37,079 nucleotides of DNA from an uncultured Collinsella sp. (GTDB lineage Bacteria > Actinomycetota > Coriobacteriia > Coriobacteriales > Coriobacteriaceae). Below are positions 24,501 through 31,147 of this stretch, piece by piece. The stretch covers positions 1-37,079 of the forward strand of contig UQSC01000005.1 of the NCBI GenBank assembly GCA_900543615.1. Direction: 5' to 3'. The position numbers and the translations under genes were made by a program. Numbering within the stretch: the stretch's first letter is position 1; each line of letters opens with the position of its first letter. Below the pieces are notes generated by a model. It made no database searches, had not been told where the DNA came from, and saw nothing but the letters and a program-made list of their open reading frames with translations.

Positions 24501-24742
24501 TGAACCTGGTCAGCAAGGTCTGCAAGTCGTTCCATGTCGATTGTGGCGCGCTCGAGATGCCCTATGCCAAGACCGATGCCTACGCCGCGCTCGAGGCGAG
24601 CCGCCGAGCCCTCACCATCGCCGGTGTGGACGGCACACGTCTGGCTTGCGCTCGTACCGAGGACGACCTGCCCCACAATGTCAACCCGACGAACATTGCC
24701 ACGGTATCCGAGGTCGTTACCGAGGTTATCCGCCGTTCGTAG
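21572..24742 (+). CDS. Large membrane protein with degenerate M28 peptidase fold and disordered insertion
   Basis: The product has 1056 residues; ATG at 21572 follows a TGGAG 6 bases upstream. The fold is a split M28 (zinc aminopeptidase) domain. AHYD (137-140) gives the usual His and Asp. The bridging Asp position in GAVCNKSS is Cys222, the usual Glu-Glu pair is Ser924-Asp925, the next Asp is Glu951, and the last His is His1035. Loss of the catalytic Glu suggests a non-peptidase. Hydrophobic pairs at about 57-94 and 158-207 make four membrane helices inside the fold. Residues about 240-905 are acidic and low-complexity: a coiled-coil-like Lys/Glu/Ala stretch, ATTSFE-type repeats, Pro-rich PDP motifs and a basic patch (RKRGLGGLFGRKKK). 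Function is unknown. A small membrane protein follows 21 bases later. Confidence 0.8.
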   Translation: MANTQNYINHLLQNTGITPACSEEERLAAEDIAQIFRNHGFDPEVQEFNAPAPSRLAFAVTGILAFAGALLMGIGGGIGLVGTLLAIVGAVLYVLERTGHPVVSRLGKTGVSQNVIAYHKASGPLASPRNRPVVVVAHYDSPRAELLAREPYASYRALIAKLLPVATVAPAAVAILRILPLPGALKVLLWIVAILASLVALANAANIISNRHILPYTSGAVCNKSSVAAMLGVMDNVAPFQGENEFPDDVPFDTYFGEQKRRAEEMARAAAEYAAAQQQNDYGNTIEYEEPTYAEDEFGQPIAPDTQTEPEQGEAFDEQIEGFEGASADETLIGAIVPEDQNQAVQAEEFNDEVSAAESAEEPAAAEPKLYRNAAGNIRFGSDAIRALGMLPESCTLDYEEGEEPTFEPEPAPVVTVDDESAAVTAAVAESEAVSAIDPAAGLDILAPAAPAQDVADESDDDYVEQPRRVCYESDTDFSAEIPAATPHADIASAFSSIGASASNFFKGALAKGKKFVDDFEEKRAAAREAAEQEAIAQQQAAEAARELAAQEFEQNEAVQSAPVDAAEATTSFESQQPTSADVVEATTSFEAQQHVDSTMSFDAAQFDSTITFEKQGTAIAEPLPVSDEQGDAVDDDEPIDAAEIQDAAEDEPVEANSDEEQYAAADQGDSTEAEQEEVSAVSETPETDESRPYSTQIFTMPTPSGSGATVANVVPNQDETVDSLMAQISSQASPRPQMNVPDPASAPSPAPSSSPLASVPDPSLPSMKQANVASRTSLFDLPDPSAQVNDPFATAQGPEPTSAPVAPPMPVASGAQPIETISAPAPAAPKSRKRGLGGLFGRKKKNEQDSMSDWLGVEDDYDAKKSGRGIGSWDNFEDDNDGWKGGATSSDGASSEDMLAAVASMGDDELLGHDIWFVATGASDCDGAGMKAFLASHRDKLRGVFFINLESVGAGRLSVVTVEGEQQLLKGDRRIMNLVSKVCKSFHVDCGALEMPYAKTDAYAALEASRRALTIAGVDGTRLACARTEDDLPHNVNPTNIATVSEVVTEVIRRS

Positions 24743-24763
24743 GCGGAGCTCTAAGGAGTCAAC

Positions 24764-24982
24764 GTGTTTTCGTATATTAAGCGCCATTGGCCTGTCTACG
24801 TGATTTTGACCTTGATTGCCATTGCGTTAGGATTTGGGGCTGCCTACATCGTGGGTGCAAAGGGCTCGACCCCCGCCTCCGCAATCAGCGAAGAGGTGGA
24901 GCAAGAACAGAGCACGGGTGCCGATGGGATTCCTGAGTCCGAGCAAGCAATCGTTGATGGTGGATCTTCGTCTGCAGAGTAG
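24764..24982 (+). CDS. Small membrane protein, unknown function
   Basis: The 72-residue product starts at GTG 24764, 5 bases after AAGGAG. It has one N-terminal membrane helix (about 10-31, VYVILTLIAIALGFGAAYIVGAK) and then a short acidic, Ser/Glu-rich tail predicted to be disordered. It is probably in an operon with the M28-like gene and is followed by a terminator. No family recognised. Confidence 0.75.
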   Translation: MFSYIKRHWPVYVILTLIAIALGFGAAYIVGAKGSTPASAISEEVEQEQSTGADGIPESEQAIVDGGSSSAE

Positions 24983-25003
24983 ATACGGCGATTTAAACGA
25001 TTG

Positions 25004-25041
25004 AAAGCGGGCGAGCCGGGGGACTGGCTCGCCCGCTTTTT
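25004..25041. terminator. Bidirectional terminator
   Basis: AAAGCGGGCGAGCC pairs perfectly with GGCTCGCCCGCTTT across an 8-base loop. T runs on both strands serve the rightward small membrane gene and the leftward adhesin gene. Confidence 0.92.
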
Positions 25042-25048
25042 CATCGTG

Positions 25049-28000
25049 CTAGCGGTTCTTTGGGATCGACCTAAGGCGAGCGAACCATAGGGCTGCGGCA
25101 CCCGAGGTCAGGAGCGCGGTGATGCAAGCGGCGATGGGAACTGATCCTGTTGCCGGTAGGTCCTGCGGTAGGGTACAGCGTTGAATGACACGGTCCTCGT
25201 CATGTGACTCAAGTTTATCGCCGCCGCCGTTGCGGCAAAGATCGACGCGCGCGCTGTTGGTGAGTGCGGTTTGGGGCGTATAAGCCGACGTTGCCTGCAT
25301 GTGCACGACTGCGCCCCGAGCGTCTGTGCCAAGGATTGCTTTGGCATCGTCAAGGTCGTCGTGCTCATCTTTGAGATCATCGCGGGTCCAAGAATCCGCA
25401 TCGCTTCGAGTCGTAAAGTCGGCAGCTACCGCACCGTATTCAATTCGAATGCCCGTTACGACGATATTGGATGCAAGGTCGAGCTCTTCCGCCTCGAGTG
25501 TGGTGGATTCCGTGGTCGAGACATCCGCCTTCCAGAGGCGCCAGCCGTCATACTTGACGAGGCGGCAGTCCTCACCAAGGCTCTCTTTTACTTCGTCGGA
25601 CTCAAGCCAAGGATTTTCGTGTCCATCGTCAAGTGTCGCGTTCGCCGGCTCATCGACGTCTGTCGAGTCCAACGGCGTCGTGCGATACCACACGTTGCAC
25701 AGACCGTTGAGGTCGCCGATGGCGACGGGGGTTTCGATTGAGATGAATCTCGCCGTGCCGTCTTTGGCGCACTCAAGATCATCGGTAATCGTAAACTCAT
25801 CAACCCAAGTAGCGGAATCGTTTCGAGCGTCGATGGTATAGGAGAAAAGTCCATCCGTATTAGTTTGCGTCGCGGCGCGATTTTTACCATCGCCGTTAGC
25901 CAACAGGCCCTTTTCGATAGGTTGGACAAGTTCCTGACGCTTGTCGACCTGCCCCTTGATCTCGATGGGTGCATCCTTCATTGCGACGGATTGGACTTCT
26001 CCCGTTTCCTTTATTTCAAACGTTATCTCCTCGGCAAGGTCATAGGTTCGCGGAGACATCATTTCGCGCAACGAGTAGGTGCCGGGTGCAAGATGTTCGA
26101 CGCGGTGTGGCTTGTCGGATGAGGTCCAGGAGTCTATTTCGGTTTTATCGGGACCATATAAGGTGAGCTGTGCGCCTTCCACTTCCTGCTCACCGCTTGC
26201 ATCGACCTTGGAGATATCAACCTTGGTGTAATCGTCGGATACGTTAAGCCGTGCTTCTACAACGGGTGTTTTCTGGTCGGCATAAGTAAGGTCGACAATA
26301 TGGGTTGTCCGATCGAGCAAGAAGCCTGCCGGCGCTTGAGTCTCGACAACCTCGTAGCGTGCGGTGCCAGATCCCAGCGGGAGGTTGTCCGCGCGTGCTT
26401 CTCCAGTTTCATCCGTCGTGACGGTAGCGACAGTCTCACCGTCGAGCGCGGCAATGCTACCGTCGGGGCGCACGATATCACCCGAGGCACGGATCTCAAA
26501 GACGGCGCCCGCGAGGCTGCTGCCGTCTACGGCATCGGTTTTAGCGATCCTGATGTTTCCGGTCGCGGCGTGGTCATAATACGAGGCGATTGCAATGGGC
26601 GTTAGGTTCATGTCGGCGGGTATGTTTACCTCGATCTCTTCGCCGACAAGATAGGGCTCTTTGGCCGAGGTTTCGCGTACATAATAGGTGCCCGGCACGA
26701 GCGATTCGGGCAGTGTGACGGTCCCGGTCGCGTCAGTCGTAAAGGTGTCCATTACGTTATGTGCTGGATACCAGCAAGTTTGTGAGACAGGTTCGTGATT
26801 GCTGTCTAGGAGTTGGAAGGTGAATCCGGCTAGTGGAACAGAAGCGCCTGTTTGGGCATCGCGTTTTACAATCTGGAGATGCGTCGACAGCGCGTGGTTG
26901 TCCACGATATATTGAAGCTCGGCGCCGTTGGAAATCTGATTGGCCCCGACGGTCCATTCCCCTGCACGTTTAAAACCCTCGGGGACGGTTTCCGGAACCT
27001 CGCGAACCGTGTAGCCGGCACGGTCGTATGGGACGGCTCCGTGGACACCGGCGGGTCGCTTACCTGTGCCGAACCATGCTTCGGGCTGGTCTTTGGTGGA
27101 GGCAAAGCCATAGATGTTTGTGGTCAGTGTGCCAACAACCTGCTGAGAGCTGTTGCTGACAACCTCAAAGACAACACCACCTGCCGGCTGCTCCAGGCCG
27201 GATTGGTCGCTATTGCCGTAATCCTTGAATTTGGAAATCTCAAGGTCAAACGCAATGGGGATATCGGAAACGCGAGATTCGATCTCGACCACGCCTGAAT
27301 CGCCGAGCTGGTCGGCTCCAACGGTATAGGTCCAGCTGTCGTTGGATGGCAGGTAGCCCTCGGGGGCTTTTGATTCGTAGATGGTAAAGGTTCCTAAGGG
27401 GACATCGGCGAGGGTGGCCCGACCGCTTTCGTCGGTCGTGAGGATTTGCGCCCATCCAGGGGTTGATTGTGACACACACGTGAACTCTGCTCCTGCGAGT
27501 GAAGAACCCACCTGGGGGCCGGCATTCGTCGCGGCATCGAGTTTTACGATACGCAGGTTGATGGTGCCGGGCTGTTCATCAATGGCGACCTGTCCACCGT
27601 CATTCCCCGTGGTAAAGGCGATGCGATCACGACGGGGGACATAGCCGGCCGGCGCCATCGTTTCAACTAGGTAGTATGCAGTGTTGGGCAGAAGAGTTGC
27701 TTGCGCCCGACCGTTGCTGTCCATCTGGATGGTGCCGACACGCGCGCCGCTGGCGCTCTCAAAAATATCGAATGTTGCCCCGTCAAACTGATAAGTATTG
27801 TTTCCGCTGGTAATGGCAGCGTTTGCAGACTGCTTTTGGAAGGAAACAGAGACCGCCGGCAGTACATAGAGCATGTCTTGACGTCTGCTGCCGCCCGATA
27901 CGGTTCCTAGATAGCGCCGCGCGCGGTGCGGTGCGGCTTTGATGCTTCCTGATTTTGCGCTGTCGTGGAGCCACCGCGCCGCCGCCACGACTTCATTGTC

Positions 28001-28480
28001 AGCGGTAAAGTGCCCACTCTTGGTTTTGCCCTGAGCGGTCGTGTAGGAGTAGGTACCGTCGACATGGGTAGTGCCGTTGAGCATCCATACGGCAAGCTGG
28101 GTTGCGGCGCGGGCGCGATCGGGTGAAAGATGGTAACCGCCAAACGACGTGGCGGTAGGATATCCGTGACAAACGATTGCCGCGAACTCGTCGTCGAGCC
28201 ACACCCAGCCTTGATCAAAGTTGAGCCATGGGCCGCCCGGCTTGGTGGGGCCGGGGCGCTCCTGGTTCATGCAGTAGGCAATCGAGGCGTCTTGAGCTTC
28301 ATACTTGCCGATGAAGAAGGGCCCACAATCATCGCTAATAGTGCGGAAGCCGAGCTGGTCGTAGCCATCGACGGCAAATGCGGCTCCCGGTGCCAGGCAG
28401 CCGAAAAGCAGGAAGAGGAGCAGGAGCAGCGGACCTGTTGCGATTGCGCTGTGGACAGAGTGCGTGGGTGCGTTGGACAT
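25049..28480 (-). CDS. LPXTG-anchored thioester adhesin with SpaA/Cna-B repeats
   Basis: This is a 1143-residue surface protein. A signal peptide ends near residue 36 (AFA). The thioester domain (about 40-190) has Cys70 in AYCMNQE and Gln128 in TQLAVW, the pair that forms an internal Cys-Gln thioester able to bond covalently to host targets. Six prealbumin-like (SpaA/Cna-B) domains follow. Each has a Lys near the start (for example LRIVKLD, LQIVKRD, IRIAKTD) and a Y-x-V-x-E-x3-P-x-G-Y type motif (such as YYLVETMAPAGY), which fits isopeptide-stabilised stalks. A further stalk domain of about 250 residues precedes the sortase signal LPATG (1108-1112), a membrane helix and a basic tail. No sortase gene is in the window. 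It is a single-gene unit pointing away from the tRNA. Confidence 0.92.
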   Translation of the reverse strand: MSNAPTHSVHSAIATGPLLLLLFLLFGCLAPGAAFAVDGYDQLGFRTISDDCGPFFIGKYEAQDASIAYCMNQERPGPTKPGGPWLNFDQGWVWLDDEFAAIVCHGYPTATSFGGYHLSPDRARAATQLAVWMLNGTTHVDGTYSYTTAQGKTKSGHFTADNEVVAAARWLHDSAKSGSIKAAPHRARRYLGTVSGGSRRQDMLYVLPAVSVSFQKQSANAAITSGNNTYQFDGATFDIFESASGARVGTIQMDSNGRAQATLLPNTAYYLVETMAPAGYVPRRDRIAFTTGNDGGQVAIDEQPGTINLRIVKLDAATNAGPQVGSSLAGAEFTCVSQSTPGWAQILTTDESGRATLADVPLGTFTIYESKAPEGYLPSNDSWTYTVGADQLGDSGVVEIESRVSDIPIAFDLEISKFKDYGNSDQSGLEQPAGGVVFEVVSNSSQQVVGTLTTNIYGFASTKDQPEAWFGTGKRPAGVHGAVPYDRAGYTVREVPETVPEGFKRAGEWTVGANQISNGAELQYIVDNHALSTHLQIVKRDAQTGASVPLAGFTFQLLDSNHEPVSQTCWYPAHNVMDTFTTDATGTVTLPESLVPGTYYVRETSAKEPYLVGEEIEVNIPADMNLTPIAIASYYDHAATGNIRIAKTDAVDGSSLAGAVFEIRASGDIVRPDGSIAALDGETVATVTTDETGEARADNLPLGSGTARYEVVETQAPAGFLLDRTTHIVDLTYADQKTPVVEARLNVSDDYTKVDISKVDASGEQEVEGAQLTLYGPDKTEIDSWTSSDKPHRVEHLAPGTYSLREMMSPRTYDLAEEITFEIKETGEVQSVAMKDAPIEIKGQVDKRQELVQPIEKGLLANGDGKNRAATQTNTDGLFSYTIDARNDSATWVDEFTITDDLECAKDGTARFISIETPVAIGDLNGLCNVWYRTTPLDSTDVDEPANATLDDGHENPWLESDEVKESLGEDCRLVKYDGWRLWKADVSTTESTTLEAEELDLASNIVVTGIRIEYGAVAADFTTRSDADSWTRDDLKDEHDDLDDAKAILGTDARGAVVHMQATSAYTPQTALTNSARVDLCRNGGGDKLESHDEDRVIQRCTLPQDLPATGSVPIAACITALLTSGAAALWFARLRSIPKNR

Positions 28481-28734
28481 GGCTGCTCCTTATCCCTCGT
28501 GCGCCGCACGGGGAGGCTGCGACGCGTAGGATGAGGCTACCCCCGAGGTTCATGCGGGTAAGTACCGGAGCCTGACCAAAAGCTTGCCCATTTCCTGACA
28601 AATTGAGCTCAAATACAACAATCAAGCAAAAGTGCAGGTAGAAGATAGGGAGAACTGAAGGTCAAAGGTCCTCATCTCCACAATTGACGCGATTTTCAAA
28701 CGAATCTCCACAGCTAAAACAAGCATCGCCACCC
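28481..28734. other. Intergenic region between adhesin and tRNA-Gly
   Basis: About 250 bases with no open frame I would support. It must hold the adhesin promoter on the minus strand, but I see no convincing -35/-10 pair. AT content is higher than in neighbouring genes. Confidence 0.5.
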
Positions 28735-28764
28735 TTGTATCGAACAAGACAACCGCGTTATACT
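28735..28764 (+). promoter_or_regulatory. Promoter of tRNA-Gly
   Basis: TTGTAT (28735-28740), an 18-base spacer, then TATACT (28759-28764), 13 bases before the tRNA. Confidence 0.6.
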
Positions 28765-28777
28765 ATCCCCCACATAT

Positions 28778-28852
28778 GCGGGCATCGCCAAGTGGTAAGG
28801 CATCAGCTTCCCAAGCTGACACTCGCGGGTTCGAGTCCCGTTGCCCGCTCCA
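28778..28852 (+). tRNA. tRNA-Gly (anticodon CCC)
   Basis: A full cloverleaf can be drawn. The acceptor GCGGGCA pairs with TGCCCGC, the D stem is GCC/GGC, the anticodon stem TCAGC/GCTGA has loop TTCCCAA (anticodon CCC), and the T arm holds TTCGAGT. The discriminator is T and CCA is encoded. It reads GGG codons. Its last 18 bases recur three times downstream. Confidence 0.97.
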
Positions 28853-28864
28853 GCCAGAAGCACA

Positions 28865-28896
28865 AGCACGGCACCATTACGGTGCCGTGCTTTTTT
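28865..28896 (+). terminator. Terminator of tRNA-Gly
   Basis: AGCACGGCACC pairs with GGTGCCGTGCT across a 5-base loop, followed by six T in total. Confidence 0.92.
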
Positions 28897-28907
28897 CAAT
28901 AAAGCGC

Positions 28908-28922
28908 CGGGACTCGAACCCG
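28908..28922 (-). repeat. Inverted copy of the tRNA-Gly T arm
   Basis: CGGGACTCGAACCCG is the exact reverse complement of tRNA positions 28826-28840, including the non-palindromic T loop. It is a fragment only; no other tRNA arm is seen beside it. Confidence 0.8.
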
Positions 28923-28990
28923 ACAGGGTGCGAGCGTAAAGCAAACGCGAAGCGTTTGTAGCGAGCAGGCGAAGGCGCCGACAGGCGCCT

Positions 28991-29044
28991 GAAGCCGGTG
29001 CGGATTTGCGAAGCAAATACGCGGATGTCCCGTTGCCCGCTCCA
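28991..29044 (+). repeat. tRNA-Gly 3'-end repeat, unit A
   Basis: A 54-base unit ending in the same 18 bases as the tRNA (28835-28852), including CCA. Before that lies a hairpin GCG-g-ATTTGC, loop GAA, GCAAAT-a-CGC (29000-29022). Two near-identical units follow at 131-base spacing. Confidence 0.9.
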
Positions 29045-29121
29045 TCGAGTGCGGGAGACATGGGGACGGCCAATTCAACAAAGTCTTCCCCCGCGGCTTC
29101 GTGAGGCTGAGGGGCTCGCCT

Positions 29122-29175
29122 AAAGCCGGTGCGGATTTGCGGAGCAAATACGCGGACGTCCCGTTGCCCGCTCCA
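29122..29175 (+). repeat. tRNA-Gly 3'-end repeat, unit B
   Basis: Differs from unit A at 3 of 54 bases and starts exactly 131 bases later. The 77 bases between units are only loosely similar. No open frame here is supported. Confidence 0.9.
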
Positions 29176-29252
29176 TGGAGCAAGGAAGATTTCGGGAATG
29201 GTAGATTCAGCCCGCTTTGCTCCCGCACTTCCCCGGATCTCGGTATGCCACT

Positions 29253-29306
29253 GAAGCCGGTGCGGTTTTGCGAAGCAAATGCGCAGACGTCCCGTTGCCC
29301 GCTCCA
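29253..29306 (+). repeat. tRNA-Gly 3'-end repeat, unit C
   Basis: Differs from unit A at 4 of 54 bases, again 131 bases after the previous unit. It ends about 100 bases before purB. Confidence 0.9.
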
Positions 29307-29408
29307 ATTCCAAAATGTTAGGTTAATGCCTACTGCCCATACTTGCACCTGTGCACGGTACAATGATTGGGTTACGACCAACGTGCCAATAACCAAAAAG
29401 GAGCCGCT

Positions 29409-30755
29409 ATGATCGATCGCTATACCCGCCCGGAGATGGGACACATCTTCTCCCTCGAGAACAAGTACGCCATTTGGCAGGAGATCGAGGTTCTGGCCTG
29501 CGAGGCCCAGGCGGAGCTCGGCAAGATCGGTATTTCCAAAGACGAGGCCCAGTGGATCCGCGACCATGCCAACTTTGAGAAGGCGAAGGTCGATGAGATC
29601 GAGGAAGTCACGCGCCACGACGTCATTGCCTTCCTGACCAACATGAAGGAATACATCGATGCCGATGTTCCCGAGGGCGACCCCAAGCCCAGCCGCTGGG
29701 TTCACTATGGCATGACCAGCTCGGATCTGGGCGACACGGCCCTGTGCTACCAGCTCACCCAGGCCTGCGACCTGATTATCGAGGACGTCAAGAAGCTCGG
29801 CGAGATTTGCAAGCGTCGCGCCTTTGAGGAGCGCAACACGCTCTGTGCCGGCCGCACTCATGGCATCCACGCCGAGCCGATGACCTTCGGCATGAAGTTT
29901 GGCTCTTGGGCCTGGGAGCTCAAGCGCGATCTGGATCGTCTTGAGGACGCCCGCAAGAATGTTGCCTTCGGTGCTATTTCGGGCGCTGTCGGCACGTACA
30001 GCTCCATCGAGCCGTTCGTCGAGGAGTACGTCTGCGAGCACCTGGGCCTGGTCCACGATCCTCTGTCCACGCAGGTCATCAGCCGCGATCACCATGCCTA
30101 CCTTGCCGGCGTGCTTGCCACTACAGCGGCCACCTGTGAGCGCATCGCTACCGAGGTTCGCAATCTACAGAAGACCGATACGCTCGAGGCCGAGGAGCCG
30201 TTCCGTAAGGGCCAAAAGGGCAGCTCAGCCATGCCGCACAAGCGCAACCCCATCACCATGGAGAAAGTTTGCGGTCTGTCGCGCGTCGTGAAGGCCAACG
30301 CGCAGGTTGCCTTCGACAACGTCGCCCTGTGGCACGAGCGTGACATTTCGCACTCCTCTGCCGAGCGCGTCGCCCAGGCCGATAGCTTCATCGCCCTCGA
30401 CCACATGTTCCAGTGCCTCATCCGCGTTATCGACGGCCTGCAGCTGTATCCCGCCCGCATGATGGCCAACCTCAATAAGACCCGCGGCCTCATCTTCTCT
30501 TCCAAGGTACTGCTCGCCCTCGTCGACACGGGCATCACCCGCGAGGACGCGTACGCCATTGTGCAGGAGAACGCTATGGCAACCTGGCACGAGGTACAGG
30601 ATTGTGTCTCCGGCCCCACCTTTAAGGAGCGTCTCGAGGCCGACCCGCGCTGCACCGTCAGTCAGGAGAAGCTCGACGAGATCTTTGATCCGTGGGACTT
30701 CCTCACCCGTATCGACACGGTCTTTGATCGTCTGGAGCAGCTGAGCTTCGAGTAG
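29409..30755 (+). CDS. purB: Adenylosuccinate lyase
   Basis: PurB acts twice in purine synthesis, cleaving fumarate from SAICAR and from adenylosuccinate. The 448-residue protein belongs to the fumarase/aspartase superfamily, with the signature SSAMPHKRNP near 271-281 and the upstream motifs WVHYGMTSSDLGDTAL and GRTHGIHAEP. ATG at 29409 follows AAGGAG by about 6 bases; the open frame extends 14 codons upstream without support. purC lies 4 kb downstream, not in the same operon. Confidence 0.97.
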   Translation: MIDRYTRPEMGHIFSLENKYAIWQEIEVLACEAQAELGKIGISKDEAQWIRDHANFEKAKVDEIEEVTRHDVIAFLTNMKEYIDADVPEGDPKPSRWVHYGMTSSDLGDTALCYQLTQACDLIIEDVKKLGEICKRRAFEERNTLCAGRTHGIHAEPMTFGMKFGSWAWELKRDLDRLEDARKNVAFGAISGAVGTYSSIEPFVEEYVCEHLGLVHDPLSTQVISRDHHAYLAGVLATTAATCERIATEVRNLQKTDTLEAEEPFRKGQKGSSAMPHKRNPITMEKVCGLSRVVKANAQVAFDNVALWHERDISHSSAERVAQADSFIALDHMFQCLIRVIDGLQLYPARMMANLNKTRGLIFSSKVLLALVDTGITREDAYAIVQENAMATWHEVQDCVSGPTFKERLEADPRCTVSQEKLDEIFDPWDFLTRIDTVFDRLEQLSFE

Positions 30756-30780
30756 GTTCGGGCATAACGTTAGCTTTTTA

Positions 30781-30820
30781 GGGCGCTTTGCTGGTAATGT
30801 GTGTTGCCGGCAAAGCGCCT
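30781..30820 (+). terminator. Probable terminator after purB
   Basis: GGCGCTTTGC pairs with GCAAAGCGCC, extended by three pairs (one a wobble), with a 12-base loop. The following run is only weakly T-rich (CGTTGCATTT). Confidence 0.6.
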
Positions 30821-30883
30821 CGTTGCATTTAGGGAAAGACGGGGATAATAGTCGTCTCGAATAACATTCTGAGAGGGGATCGC

Positions 30884-31147
30884 ATGATTTCGTTTGATTA
30901 CAAGCCTCAGGGCGTGTGTGCTCGCAATATTCACCTTGACCTTTCCGATGACGGCAACAAGGTGATAGGCGTTGAGTTTACCGGCGGCTGCGACGGCAAT
31001 CTCAAGGCTATCTCCAAGCTGGTCGAGGGCGCTCCTGCCGATCGCGTAATCGAGGTTCTCGCCGGTAATACCTGCGGTATGAAAAAGACCTCCTGCGCCG
31101 ACCAGCTTACACGCGCTATCGAGGCCGCTCGCACCGAGATCGCCTAA
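30884..31147 (+). CDS. TSCPD-domain protein (TIGR03905-like)
   Basis: This 87-residue protein resembles the TIGR03905/TSCPD family, related to a C-terminal module of some vitamin-B12-dependent ribonucleotide reductases. The hallmark is TSCADQL near 69-75. Other conserved cysteines are in GVCARNI, GGCDGN and NTCGM, so metal or redox chemistry is possible. The family has no firm biochemical role. ATG at 30884 follows GAGAGGGG. The stop overlaps the next start by one base. Confidence 0.85.
   Translation: MISFDYKPQGVCARNIHLDLSDDGNKVIGVEFTGGCDGNLKAISKLVEGAPADRVIEVLAGNTCGMKKTSCADQLTRAIEAARTEIA

Noticed and set aside
21521..24787. 1088-codon minus-strand frame
   Set aside because: Antisense to the M28-like gene; Arg/Gly/Leu-rich composition typical of shadow frames. 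The plus frame has recognisable M28 motifs and a ribosome site.
28991..29306. CRISPR array
   Set aside because: Only three 54-base units, each containing a tRNA end, with 77-base related spacers and no cas genes.
28714..30095. Minus-strand frames (about 199 and 399 codons) through the tRNA repeats and purB
   Set aside because: Repeated peptides such as GAGNGTSAYLL come from translating the tRNA-end repeats; the second also runs antisense to purB.
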